Shown here: piece by piece, positions 36,138 to 45,766 of the stretch
Layout of the letters: each line of letters opens with the position of its first letter
Position numbering within the stretch: the first letter of the stretch is position 1
Source of the DNA: CAXXIC01 sp049315325
GTDB lineage: Bacteria > Bacteroidota > Bacteroidia > Bacteroidales > UBA7332
Length of the DNA stretch: 64,000 nt
Direction: 5' to 3'
NCBI GenBank assembly: GCA_049315325.1
Contig: JBMOKJ010000011.1
Coordinates: 33,399 to 97,398, forward strand
Made by a program: the position numbers and the translations under genes
Notes under the pieces: model-generated
The model's input: only the letters and a program-made list of their open reading frames with translations
The model's database searches: none
Told to the model about the DNA's origin: nothing

Positions 36138-37286
36138 TTATTCTGCGCTTCCTCTTCTAATTCTGATTTGAATTGAAGGAGAAATTGGGTTTTCCGAAAT
36201 GAAAATAAGGTAGCCACCACCACCAGCGCCACTGAGTTTCCATCCAATAGCCTCTTTGCTATACAAGTCAATTTGCTCCTGCACGCCTTCCGAAAGCATA
36301 TTTGGGAACATTGCAATTTGTGCCTCAAATCCTTTTTTTACAGCTGTGCCAAATGCAAGAATGTCTTTGGCTTTGATTGCCTCCCAAGTTTCTTGTGCTG
36401 CAGAACTAAGTGCTTCAGCACCAACTGAATTAATATTTGTGTTCTCCAAAACTGCATATTCACTGTTTCGCGGGTAGAGCGGAACCATGTAGATGTGCGA
36501 TTCTATCCACGACAAGACGTCATTATCATAGATTGACTCGATCTTCGATGGCCAATATTCTTCCTTATCGTACCACAATTTGTTCAAGGCAGGCAACACA
36601 ATGCCAAGCGAATCTTGCGATCCGCTAACGTATTTTGTCCCAGGAGGATTTTCAAAGCAAAACAGTGTTTTTGCCAGCTTTTCTTTATCGCCAGATGGTA
36701 TATCTGTTTGCCAAAGTTCAATCGCTTTTTTGCGTGAACTGGTTGACATCCCGCTTCTGTCGTTGAATTCATAATCTGGCTCTATCGAAATTGTAATGAC
36801 AGGCCCAGGAGCAAACTTCGATACATAAGGTTGATCGAGCCATCCACCACACAAGTCTAATCTGTAGGGAATTAAGCACTCTTGGCGCAATGAGGTTGTT
36901 GAACGTGCTGGTAAATTGCCGTGTGGGATTCTCTTGCTTATAACGTATTGAATGCCAAGTTCATCTGAGATTTTCTCTTTGTCAGGCGAGTGACCATCTT
37001 CGTTGACAAAGAAAATATCTGGTTTGAGTTCACGTAGCTCTTTGTCGAAATCTATCAAGCCACTACCAGTATTAATCCACGCTTTTTTTACCATTTTAAG
37101 CGCATTGACCATGTAGAGGCGTTCGTCGTCACTATTGATGGTTTTTCTTGCTTTTAGATCATATACTGTCTTGCTTGAACCTATACCGACGTATAAATCA
37201 CCCAGTTGCGCTGCCTCTTCGAAAAATGCCACATGCCCACTATGTAGCATATCGTAACAGCCAGAGACAAATACTTTTTTTGCCAT
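36138..37286 (-). CDS. cytidylyltransferase-like domain fused to GHMP sugar kinase
   Basis: A 382-residue two-domain protein. Residues 1-130 are a cytidylyltransferase-fold nucleotidyltransferase (VFVSGCYDMLHSGHVAFFEE holds the HxGH motif; ISKRIPHGNLPARSTTSLR ends it). Residues about 140-382 are a GHMP-type kinase (PYRLDLCGGWLDQP, SGMSTSSRKKA in place of the GLGSSA loop, and WKLSGAGGGGYLIF). Such fusions would phosphorylate a sugar and then join it to a nucleotide, as HldE or Fkp do with other folds. The sugar is not known. It is convergent with ilvE and flanks the carbohydrate locus. Confidence 0.88.
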   Translation of the reverse strand: MAKKVFVSGCYDMLHSGHVAFFEEAAQLGDLYVGIGSSKTVYDLKARKTINSDDERLYMVNALKMVKKAWINTGSGLIDFDKELRELKPDIFFVNEDGHSPDKEKISDELGIQYVISKRIPHGNLPARSTTSLRQECLIPYRLDLCGGWLDQPYVSKFAPGPVITISIEPDYEFNDRSGMSTSSRKKAIELWQTDIPSGDKEKLAKTLFCFENPPGTKYVSGSQDSLGIVLPALNKLWYDKEEYWPSKIESIYDNDVLSWIESHIYMVPLYPRNSEYAVLENTNINSVGAEALSSAAQETWEAIKAKDILAFGTAVKKGFEAQIAMFPNMLSEGVQEQIDLYSKEAIGWKLSGAGGGGYLIFISENPISPSIQIRIRRGSAE

Positions 37287-37466
37287 TTTTTATATTTAAG
37301 AATTGATTGATGTACTGAGCTTTTCTGATTTATTATTTCACAAAGATAGTTTTTTTTTGAAAAAAATAAAATTTGGGCAGATTGTACGAATCAAGACACT
37401 AAATTCTCAATTATTGACAAATATTGTCGCTCAGACAAATCTTTTGAATATAATTTGAGAATGGCG

Positions 37467-38489
37467 CTATATTTCGCTATTTATCGAAGACTTGCGAATG
37501 TTGAGTTTTGCCGATAAAGAAACTGTTCGAGGTACAGGAGGTGCAGCCATCGTTATTTGTTCGAGAAGAAGTTTTGCAGCTGTTTCACCCATTTCGAAAG
37601 TAGGTTGCTGTATGCTTGTTAAAGGAGGTTCCACAAGTTGAGCAATTTCTGTTTCAGAAAATCCTACTAAAGCAACATCCTCAGGACAGCGAATGCCAAC
37701 TTCTTTAATCGCCTTCAGAGCACCTAAAGCGGTAGGGTCATTAAAGCAAAATATTGCATCAGGCAGATTGTTCGTATTAATCAGTGTTTGCATCACTTCG
37801 TAGCCTTTGTCGCTAAATATGCCAGCTTGAATAATTGTAGAATTATCAATTGTCAACTTATGCTTTTTTAAGGCATCAAGAAAACCGCGTTTTCGCTCTC
37901 GTGATACTGATAACTCATCAGGTCCAGAGAAATGAATTATTTTTTTGAATTTATTGTAAATGAGATGCTCAGTAGCGAAGAAAGCCATTTTATAGTCGTC
38001 AATAATAACCTTAGGAGCTTCTATTTTGGTGCAGACACGGTTGAAAAAAACGAGTGGAATACCGCTATCTATTAGATTTTGATAATATGCATTGTTGACT
38101 CCCTCTTTTACTAAAGAAATTAGAATTCCTTCTACCATGTTGTTTTCCAGTAGTTTGAGATTCTTCTCTTCGTTTTCGCTCGACTCATTAGATTGAGTGA
38201 TAAGCAGTTGAAACCCTGCCTCATCTAATGCTTGTTGAATGCCGGCAATTATATTCGAAAAAAATGAACTCCTAAATTCAGGAACGATGAGTCCAATTGT
38301 TTTTGATCGTTTATTCTGAAGTCTTAAAGCTATTGGATTTGGTTTGTAATTTTGGCGTTCTGCCTCCTCTTGAACCATTTTTTTTGTATCAGGATTTACA
38401 TCCCAACGATTGGCCAATGCTCTCGAAACAGTTGCTGTGGAAATCTTGAGTGCATTTGCAATGTCTTTGAGTGTTGCATATTTTTTCAT
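37467..38489 (-). CDS. LacI-family transcriptional regulator
   Basis: A 340-residue repressor-type protein. The N-terminal helix-turn-helix is KYATLKDIANALKISTATVS followed by RALANRWDVNPDTKK; the hinge helix LRLQNKRSKTIGLIVPEF leads to a periplasmic-binding-protein-like sugar domain. LacI proteins leave the operator upon binding a sugar. Between its start and the divergent symporter gene are two palindromic operator-like boxes, and a matching pair precedes the GH128-like gene at 55.7 kb. It is the likely controller of this carbohydrate locus. Confidence 0.95.
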   Translation of the reverse strand: MKKYATLKDIANALKISTATVSRALANRWDVNPDTKKMVQEEAERQNYKPNPIALRLQNKRSKTIGLIVPEFRSSFFSNIIAGIQQALDEAGFQLLITQSNESSENEEKNLKLLENNMVEGILISLVKEGVNNAYYQNLIDSGIPLVFFNRVCTKIEAPKVIIDDYKMAFFATEHLIYNKFKKIIHFSGPDELSVSRERKRGFLDALKKHKLTIDNSTIIQAGIFSDKGYEVMQTLINTNNLPDAIFCFNDPTALGALKAIKEVGIRCPEDVALVGFSETEIAQLVEPPLTSIQQPTFEMGETAAKLLLEQITMAAPPVPRTVSLSAKLNIRKSSINSEI

Positions 38490-38637
38490 AGTACTTGAAA
38501 TGGATTGTCAAATGTATAAAAAAAATATTGATTAACATAGTACTGTTCAATTTTCAAAAATTTTATCGATTCGTTGCAATAAGTTTTATTTATTTATTGA
38601 TTAGATAAGTCCTTTAAATAGTGACTTTTGGCTTTTC

Positions 38638-38679
38638 GTAAACGATTACGATGATTTTTAGACCGATGTAATCGTTTAC
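38638..38679. promoter_or_regulatory. Paired LacI-type operators, site 1
   Basis: GTAAACGATTAC (38,638) and GTAATCGTTTAC (38,668) are palindrome-like boxes exactly 30 bp apart, near the midpoint of the lacI/symporter divergent region. The pair lies upstream of, and outside, the duplicated segment. Boxes of the same form and the same spacing occur at 55,691. Confidence 0.8.
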
Positions 38680-38743
38680 AAAAATCTTTTTTAATGCTGT
38701 GAGAATAAATTTGAAATCTCTAGTCTACATTTGTCAATATATT

Positions 38744-39881
38744 ATTGAGTAAACCTGAGTAACACATTACTTTCGTCTTTCTTTTGGGGTCTTTATTTAT
38801 AGTATTCTAGTTTAACCGTATAAAAATCTACCATGGGCATAATTGACACAATCGTTATCATTGCATTTTCTCTACTCATTTTAGTAATCGGCTTGTCTTT
38901 TTCGAAAAGATCTAGCGGAGATATGCTCTCTTTTTTTGCTGCCGGAGGTGCTGTCCCGTGGTGGATTAATAGTCTGTCCCTTTTTATGGGATTTGTATCT
39001 GCTAGTACATTTGTCGTGTGGGGCTCGATTGCCTATTCGTCTGGTTGGGTCGCAATCACCATTCAGTGGGCGATGTCTGTAGCGGGCCTGCTCACAGGTT
39101 TGTTTATTGCCCCAAAATGGCATAAGACAAAATCGTTGACGGCTGCAGAGTACATTTGCCATAGATTAGGAGTAAGGACTCAAAAAACATATTCTTATAT
39201 TTATCTTGGGATAATGGTGTTCCTCAAAGGCGTTTGCCTCTATGCGGTTGCTATCATATTGCAAGTGACAACGGGTATTTCGCTCTATTGGTGGGTAGGT
39301 TTGCTCGGTATAATTGAGTAAACCTGAGTAACACATTACTTTCGTCTTTCTTTTGGGGTCTTTATTTATAGTATTCTAGTTTAACCGTATAAAAATCTAC
39401 CATGGGCATAATTGACACAATCGTTATCATTGCATTTTCTCTACTCATTTTAGTAATCGGCTTGTCTTTTTCGAAAAGATCTAGCGGAGATATGCTCTCT
39501 TTTTTTGCTGCCGGAGGTGCTGTCCCGTGGTGGATTAATAGTCTGTCCCTTTTTATGGGATTTGTATCTGCTAGTACATTTGTCGTGTGGGGCTCGATTG
39601 CCTATTCGTCTGGTTGGGTCGCAATCACCATTCAGTGGGCGATGTCTGTAGCGGGCCTGCTCACAGGTTTGTTTATTGCCCCAAAATGGCATAAGACAAA
39701 ATCGTTGACGGCTGCAGAGTACATTTGCCATAGATTAGGAGTAAGGACTCAAAAAACATATTCTTATATTTATCTTGGGATAATGGTGTTCCTCAAAGGC
39801 GTTTGCCTCTATGCGGTTGCTATCATATTGCAAGTGACAACGGGTATTTCGCTCTATTGGTGGGTAGGTTTGCTCGGTATA
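38744..39881 (+). repeat. Perfect tandem duplication, 2 x 569 bp
   Basis: Units 38,744-39,312 and 39,313-39,881 appear identical base for base. Each holds the 89 bp before the symporter start and its first 480 coding bases. The junction (GGTATA then ATTGAGTAAACC) shares only an AT with both ends, as in a slippage or microhomology event. An assembly artefact is an alternative. Confidence 0.95.
38833..39321 (+). pseudogene. truncated first copy of the sodium:solute symporter gene
   Basis: This is the 5' part of the symporter gene, made by the 569-bp tandem duplication. The first 160 residues match the intact copy (MGIIDTIVIIAFSLLILVIG start), then the frame crosses the junction and stops after IIE. 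It would encode five helices only and cannot be a working transporter. Because the operator pair lies in front of this copy, the intact gene may be transcribed through it. Confidence 0.9.
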
Positions 39882-41108
39882 ATAGTGATATTCTACACTA
39901 CGTTTGGCGGTCTTTGGGCAGTTGTGGTAACGGATGTGCTGCAATTTATTATCCTTATTTCTGCCGGTCTTATCTTGCTTCCGTTGTCATTCGATAAAGT
40001 TGGTGGAATTGATGGTTTTGTGACCGCAATCAACGCCCAGCATCTGACAGATTTCTTTACCCTGAGCAGCAGTAAATATACGATAAGCTTTTTGCTTGGA
40101 TTTTTATTTTATAACGTTTTCTATTTAGGTGGTCAGTGGAGCTTCGTTCAGCGATATACTAGTGTGGCTTCGCCAAAAGAGTCAAGAAAGGTTCCAATTC
40201 TTTTTGGCTTCTTCTATATTTTCACCCCAGTAATTTGGATGTTGCCTCCAATGTTGTATCGCGCAGTGAAACCAATTGCAGAGAATATGGATCCTGCTGC
40301 CCTAGTCATTCAGAGCGAACAGGCATATATGCAAATGTGTCAGACTGTATTGCCTGCGGGTATGTTGGGTTTGATAACTATCAGTTTGATATTTGCCACC
40401 AATAGTTCGGTACAAGGCTTTCTAAATATATCTGCTGGAGTTATCACAAATGACTTATTTAAGGCGATTTATCCAAAATCAACAGAAAAAACATTGATGA
40501 AAGTAGCACGAATGGCTACCCTATTTGTTGGGTTAGTCGTCATTGGTATGGGGATGCTCATTCCATTGATGGGAGGTGCAACCAATGTGATTCTTAGTGT
40601 TGCATCAATTACGGGTGGGGCAATGTATTTGCCTGTCATTTGGACACTTTTCTCTAAACGTCAGAATAGCAATACCGTGTTGGGCGCCACAATCGCTTCG
40701 CTTATTATTTCATTAGGCTACAAATTTTTGTTGCCAGCCATTACCGGAGAGGCCTTGTCAACTGCTGCAAGCATGGTGATGGGAGTGGTGGTTCCAGTAT
40801 CAATCATTGCTCTTTTGGAGATTTGGCTAGCCGTTCGCAAACAAAACACAACCGAGTTTGATAAGTACCAAATTTATCTTTCAGAAAAGACAGAAACGGA
40901 GTCAGTAGCTCCAGACACATCCGCTGAATCGGAATCCGAAAATCAATTTGGCAAACGAATGATTGGATTGGGAATTCTGGTGACAGGTTCAATTATAGGC
41001 ATTTTAGGAATAATATCGTCGGCAGGCCGTGCATATGTAATCACTACAGCATTAGTTTTACTAGCTATCGGATTGAAAATTTTCATCAGTACATTACAGA
41101 AGAAATAA
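39402..41108 (+). CDS. sodium:solute symporter (SSS family)
   Basis: A 568-residue inner-membrane transporter with about thirteen helices. Typical features: the sodium-site segment SFFAAGGAVPWWINSLSLFMG, ATNSSVQGFLNISAGVITNDL with conserved Ser residues, and GGAMYLPVIWTLFSKRQ. Members take up sugars or sialic acids with Na+; in this locus it probably imports a sugar released by the hydrolases. It lies 10 bp upstream of the FAD oxidoreductase gene, and its 5' end is shared with the truncated copy upstream. Confidence 0.95.
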   Translation: MGIIDTIVIIAFSLLILVIGLSFSKRSSGDMLSFFAAGGAVPWWINSLSLFMGFVSASTFVVWGSIAYSSGWVAITIQWAMSVAGLLTGLFIAPKWHKTKSLTAAEYICHRLGVRTQKTYSYIYLGIMVFLKGVCLYAVAIILQVTTGISLYWWVGLLGIIVIFYTTFGGLWAVVVTDVLQFIILISAGLILLPLSFDKVGGIDGFVTAINAQHLTDFFTLSSSKYTISFLLGFLFYNVFYLGGQWSFVQRYTSVASPKESRKVPILFGFFYIFTPVIWMLPPMLYRAVKPIAENMDPAALVIQSEQAYMQMCQTVLPAGMLGLITISLIFATNSSVQGFLNISAGVITNDLFKAIYPKSTEKTLMKVARMATLFVGLVVIGMGMLIPLMGGATNVILSVASITGGAMYLPVIWTLFSKRQNSNTVLGATIASLIISLGYKFLLPAITGEALSTAASMVMGVVVPVSIIALLEIWLAVRKQNTTEFDKYQIYLSEKTETESVAPDTSAESESENQFGKRMIGLGILVTGSIIGILGIISSAGRAYVITTALVLLAIGLKIFISTLQKK

Positions 41109-41118
41109 GTTTATATAT

Positions 41119-43410
41119 ATGATTAAGGAAATTTTTTCAGTAGAAAAACGTTCGCTTCAGCGAAAAAAGCTTTCTTATGATCTTGTTGTAGTTGGGGGAG
41201 GCATCGCAGGAGTCTGCTGTGCTATTACTGCTGCTCGACAAGGTATCAAAGTTGCATTGATTCAAGACCGTCCCGTATTGGGTGGTAATGCATCGAGCGA
41301 AGTGCGCTTGTGGGTCTTGGGCGCAACCTCACACATGGGCAACAACAACCGATGGTCGCGAGAAGGCGGTGTCATTGACGAGATTCTGGTCGAAAATACC
41401 TACCGCAATAAAGAAGGAAATCCTGTGTTATTCGATATGGTATTGGTCGATAAAGTTTTAGCGGAAAAGAACATTTCTTTGTACCTCAATACCATAGTTT
41501 TTGATGTTGTGAAAGCGGGCGAAAAGTCTATTTCTAAAGTTTTTGCTTTCAACCCACAAAACCAGACAGAATACGAGTTTTCTGCGAAACTGTTTTCCGA
41601 CTGTTCGGGTGATGGCATCGTTTCGTATCTCTCGGGCGCATCTTATCGCATCGGAGCAGAAGATAAAGAGGAACACCTCGAGCTTTTTGCACCGGACAAA
41701 AATGAGTACGGCGAGCTGTTGGGGCACAGTATTTTCTTCTACATGAAAGATACGGGTAAGCCTGTTTCGTATGTAGCGCCAGATTTTGCTTTGAAAAATG
41801 TAGAAGAAGCCATTCCTAAGCTCATGCGCCCCGAATATTTCAACACGAATCAACACGGATGCAAATATTGGTGGTTAGAATATGGCGGTCGCATCGATAC
41901 AATTCACGATACTGAAGAGATCAAATATGAGTTGTGGAAAGTGGTGTATGGCATTTGGGATTATGTGAAAAATTCGGGCAAATATCCCGAAGCAGCCAAC
42001 TACACACTCGAATGGGTAGGCGTTATCCCCGGCAAGCGAGAGAGTCGTCGTTTCAAAGGGCACTATATGCTGACCCAAAAAGACGTCATCGAGCAACGAA
42101 ATCATTACGATTCGGTGGCATTCGGCGGCTGGTCAATCGACCTTCACCCGTCAGACGGGGTGTATAGCGAAAAGAATGGCTGCAATCAGTGGCATTCGAA
42201 AGGAGTTTATCCGATTCCTTACCGCTGCTATGTGAGTTCCGACATAGAGAATTTGTTCATTGGCGGTCGCCTTATCAGTGCCTCTCACGTGGCATTTGGT
42301 TCTTCGCGTGTGATGTGTACATCGGGACACGGGGCACAAGCCATTGGTATGGCAGCAGCACTTTGTGTGAAAAACAACGCCACACCAGCAAGTTATATCG
42401 ACCCAACAGCTATCAAAGATTTGCAACGTGCTTTAATTGCAACCGGGCAATACATCCCTCAATTAAAATTAAACGATTATAGCGGCAAAGCATCAACTGC
42501 AACCTTCACACCATCGAGCGAGTTGGCTTTGAAGTCGTTACCTGCAAATGGCTCATTTTTCAAATTGAATTATCCAATAGCAATGATTTTGCCACTAAAG
42601 GGAAAAGCACCGCATATTGAGCTTACGATAAAAGCGTCTGAAGAAACAACACTTAATGTGCAATTAAGAACGAGTTCCAAAAACTTCAATTTTACACCTG
42701 ATGTCGTAATGTTTCAAAAATCATACGAGTTAACAAAAGGAGAACAGCGATTTACGATTGACTTTGATGAATTAGGAATTGAAAAAGGTTATTATTTTGT
42801 CTGTTTGATGAAGAATGAAGCCGTAGAAGTCGCCGAAAGCGATCAATTGGTTACAGGCTTGATGTCTGTTTATAATTATCAAAACCCCGCTGTTTCAAAC
42901 TACGGAACGCAGCGTCCGCCAGAGAATATTGGGGTAGAGACTTTTGAGCTTTGGTGTCCTATTCGCCGCCCGAAAGGAAAGAATCTCTCCGTCAGATTTA
43001 ATCCTCCATTGCAGTCTTTTCAGGTGGAAAATCTTCGAAACGAGCTATTTCGCCCTGTTTTAGGTACGAATGCATGGGTTGCCGATTTTGAAGATGAAAA
43101 CCCAACTCTGACATTGACTTGGGATTCGGAGCAAACTATCAGCAAATTGCGCCTGTTTTTCGATACCGACTACGATCACGCAATGGAAAATGTACAGATG
43201 GGGCATCACGATTCGGTAATGCCATATTGTGTCCGAGAATACTGTATAACTGATGAAAATGGAACCGTATTGTTTGAGACGACAAGTAATCATCAAACTG
43301 TCAATACAATAAGCTTTAAAGAAAAAATTCTCGCCAATACATTAATTATCAAACTTAAACATCCATCTGAATTAACACCAGCAAGTTTGTTTGGCATTAT
43401 TGTGAATTGA
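41119..43410 (+). CDS. FAD-dependent oxidoreductase (FAD_oxidored type)
   Basis: A 763-residue protein without a signal peptide. The FAD-binding Rossmann motif is DLVVVGGGIAGVCCAITAAR near residue 20, with LGGNASSEVRLWVLGA and DCSGDGIVSYLSGASY behind it; the second FAD region is NLFIGGRLISASHVAFGSSR. Residues after about 450 form beta-rich modules of unknown role. This family is frequent in polysaccharide loci of Bacteroidota and may oxidise a sugar or sugar derivative. It is 10 bp after the symporter gene, implying one transcript. Confidence 0.92.
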   Translation: MIKEIFSVEKRSLQRKKLSYDLVVVGGGIAGVCCAITAARQGIKVALIQDRPVLGGNASSEVRLWVLGATSHMGNNNRWSREGGVIDEILVENTYRNKEGNPVLFDMVLVDKVLAEKNISLYLNTIVFDVVKAGEKSISKVFAFNPQNQTEYEFSAKLFSDCSGDGIVSYLSGASYRIGAEDKEEHLELFAPDKNEYGELLGHSIFFYMKDTGKPVSYVAPDFALKNVEEAIPKLMRPEYFNTNQHGCKYWWLEYGGRIDTIHDTEEIKYELWKVVYGIWDYVKNSGKYPEAANYTLEWVGVIPGKRESRRFKGHYMLTQKDVIEQRNHYDSVAFGGWSIDLHPSDGVYSEKNGCNQWHSKGVYPIPYRCYVSSDIENLFIGGRLISASHVAFGSSRVMCTSGHGAQAIGMAAALCVKNNATPASYIDPTAIKDLQRALIATGQYIPQLKLNDYSGKASTATFTPSSELALKSLPANGSFFKLNYPIAMILPLKGKAPHIELTIKASEETTLNVQLRTSSKNFNFTPDVVMFQKSYELTKGEQRFTIDFDELGIEKGYYFVCLMKNEAVEVAESDQLVTGLMSVYNYQNPAVSNYGTQRPPENIGVETFELWCPIRRPKGKNLSVRFNPPLQSFQVENLRNELFRPVLGTNAWVADFEDENPTLTLTWDSEQTISKLRLFFDTDYDHAMENVQMGHHDSVMPYCVREYCITDENGTVLFETTSNHQTVNTISFKEKILANTLIIKLKHPSELTPASLFGIIVN

Positions 43411-43657
43411 AAAACACCTACAAAATGAATAATATCAATAAATGTAACAATTAATAGATTAGAAATAAAAGTACTGTTGAAACGAGCACGACAAACAACT
43501 ATTGAAACACAAGGAGATGTTTATGTGCGAGTTCCATCTGACAAATAAAATACAAATTATAAACAGATGATATATAATTTGTAGATAATTAGAGATAGTT
43601 TTGCTAATATTTTATGGGACACTATTGAAAAATTATCTATATATAATGGATAAAGAA

Positions 43658-45646
43658 ATGAAGAAGTACATTTTTTTTGTTTTGCTACTTACAGCATTTG
43701 TTCTCCACGCTCAAAGAAAATCGTTGGATGGAGCATGGTATTTCACCTTAGACCCATTTAATGTGGGAGAAAAAGTGGGGTGGCATCTGCCTAATGTGGA
43801 GATGCAGAAGTGGGAGAAGGTCGTTGTACCTCATTGCTTTAGCGATGATGCAAAATACTTGTTTTACACAGGAAATACTTGGTACACCCGCAAATTTCAA
43901 CTCGCAAGTTTAAACCCAAACAAGAAAATATATGTTCATTTCGAAGCCGTATATTATAAATCGAAAATATTTATCAATGGTAAATTAGTAGGTACACACG
44001 AAGGTGGATATACTCCATTTGATATGGACATTACTAACTTCGTAATAAAAAATGCAGAGAATACAATCTCTTTGAATGTTGATAACTCATGGGATTCCAC
44101 TACAATACCTGGCTCAAAGCCATTGCCCGAATCTGGTAAACCGTTGAATTACTCCCTATTTTTTCCGTGGATAAATTACGGCGGTATCATTCGGAGTGTA
44201 GCGTTAATTGAACATTCTGAAACTTTTATCAAGAATGTGAAAATTGAAGCTGAACCTGATTTTCAGAAGGGTTTTGCTACTATTGCTGTCAAAACATTTC
44301 TTGTAAATGGGCAAAAAAACAGAACTTTTGTTCCCAAATTGAACTTGTATTTCAAAGGTAATCTCATTAAATTGAACTGGAAGATTGAACCAACTCAGCA
44401 AATTTCCGATAGTCTTACTTCTATTATTGCAAGAGCTACGATACCGGCAAATCAGGTTAAATTATGGAGTTTGAATTACCCTAATTTATACAAAGTCGCA
44501 GTTATTGCCGATGTCGATACTTTCAATACCAATTTCGGCATTCGTAAACTCGAAATAAAGGGCACAAAGTTTTTACTAAATGGTGAGGAATTGCATTTAG
44601 GTGGAGCAAACAGAGTGGCAGAATATCCGGGTGAAGGCTCAAAAGACCCGAAGTGTGTCATTGAGAAGGACCTTAAATTGATGAAAGAAGCGAATATGGT
44701 TTTGTGTCGCATTGCACATTATCCTATTAGTTCCGATATGTTGGATTGGGCAGACAAAAACGGAATGTTACTGATTACCGAAGCTGGCAACTGGCAGATG
44801 ACTGAAAGTCAAATGGCAAGTACTTTAATACGTGACAAATACAAGCAGCAAGCCCGAGAAATGATTGAACGAGATTGGAATCATCCGTGCATTATTGCGT
44901 ACAGTGTTGGTAACGAATACCAATCCCTTTCTCCCGAAGGAGTTTCTTGGACCAAAGATATGATTGATTTTACTAAAGCTATCGATAATACTAGAAAATT
45001 GACTTTCTGCTCAAATCATGTTGGCAAAGCAAAAGCTCCAGAGGAAGAAGGCTCGCAGTTCGTCGATTTTGTCAGTGTTAATATTTACGGCAGTAATGAG
45101 CGAATCATTACCAAAATTCACGAGTTATATCCTAATAAACCTATCTATATCAGCGAATTTGGCTTTCGAACGGATGAGGTGAAAAGCGAGAATGACAGAA
45201 TTGAAAAACTGCAAAAGAACATTGAAGTTATTCGCAAATTCGATTATGTAATGGGTGCTTCCATCTGGACATTCAACCACTACCGAAGTCGATACAATGG
45301 CACAGCTGCTGACGGTTATCGCCCTTGGGGTGTTGTTACAGCTGATCGGCAAAAATTAGATGCATACAATGCATTGCGCGTTGAATTTTCACCAGCTTAT
45401 TTCGAAAAAGAGAGTTTATCCAACAATCAACTCATTTTGAAAATTATTGTTCGTTCGGATTTCCCAAGAATGACTATAGACGGGTTCAAGGTACGGGTTG
45501 GAAACACAAATTATGCTATTCATAAAATTCAACCTGGTGAATTCCAGAAACTCACAGTGCCATTTAATTCACTGTCAGACAAACTTGAACTCGTTTCTCC
45601 AACTGGTTTTGTTGTATTGGAAAAAGAGATATCAACATTCAGATAG
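43658..45646 (+). CDS. GH2 family beta-glycosidase
   Basis: A 662-residue exported enzyme. Signal peptide MKKYIFFVLLLTAFVLHAQ sets the start at 43,658 (in-frame ATGs at 43,646 and farther up give a non-secretory extension). Order: sugar-binding jelly-roll (GAWYFTLDPFNVGEK, FINGKLVGTHEGGYTPFD), immunoglobulin-like domain, and TIM barrel with acid/base Glu in YSVGNEY and nucleophile Glu in YISEFGFRTDE. GH2 includes beta-galactosidases, beta-glucuronidases and beta-mannosidases; specificity is not readable. Located between the FAD oxidoreductase and GH43-GH16 genes. Confidence 0.93.
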   Translation: MKKYIFFVLLLTAFVLHAQRKSLDGAWYFTLDPFNVGEKVGWHLPNVEMQKWEKVVVPHCFSDDAKYLFYTGNTWYTRKFQLASLNPNKKIYVHFEAVYYKSKIFINGKLVGTHEGGYTPFDMDITNFVIKNAENTISLNVDNSWDSTTIPGSKPLPESGKPLNYSLFFPWINYGGIIRSVALIEHSETFIKNVKIEAEPDFQKGFATIAVKTFLVNGQKNRTFVPKLNLYFKGNLIKLNWKIEPTQQISDSLTSIIARATIPANQVKLWSLNYPNLYKVAVIADVDTFNTNFGIRKLEIKGTKFLLNGEELHLGGANRVAEYPGEGSKDPKCVIEKDLKLMKEANMVLCRIAHYPISSDMLDWADKNGMLLITEAGNWQMTESQMASTLIRDKYKQQAREMIERDWNHPCIIAYSVGNEYQSLSPEGVSWTKDMIDFTKAIDNTRKLTFCSNHVGKAKAPEEEGSQFVDFVSVNIYGSNERIITKIHELYPNKPIYISEFGFRTDEVKSENDRIEKLQKNIEVIRKFDYVMGASIWTFNHYRSRYNGTAADGYRPWGVVTADRQKLDAYNALRVEFSPAYFEKESLSNNQLILKIIVRSDFPRMTIDGFKVRVGNTNYAIHKIQPGEFQKLTVPFNSLSDKLELVSPTGFVVLEKEISTFR

Positions 45647-45766
45647 AAAAGACCAATCACTTAAACTTTGACACATGACTCCGTTTCTATGTGACTCTAC
45701 CTCAGTTAATGATCAATTTGTGATGGAGTTCCATGTGTCCTTAATGAAAAAAATAAATTTGAACAA

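Noticed and set aside
43430..43548. Short plus-strand frame ending in GDVYVRVPSDK, possible tail of a lost gene
   Set aside because: Only about 39 codons, no start, no partner fragment; may be a remnant, but evidence is too thin.
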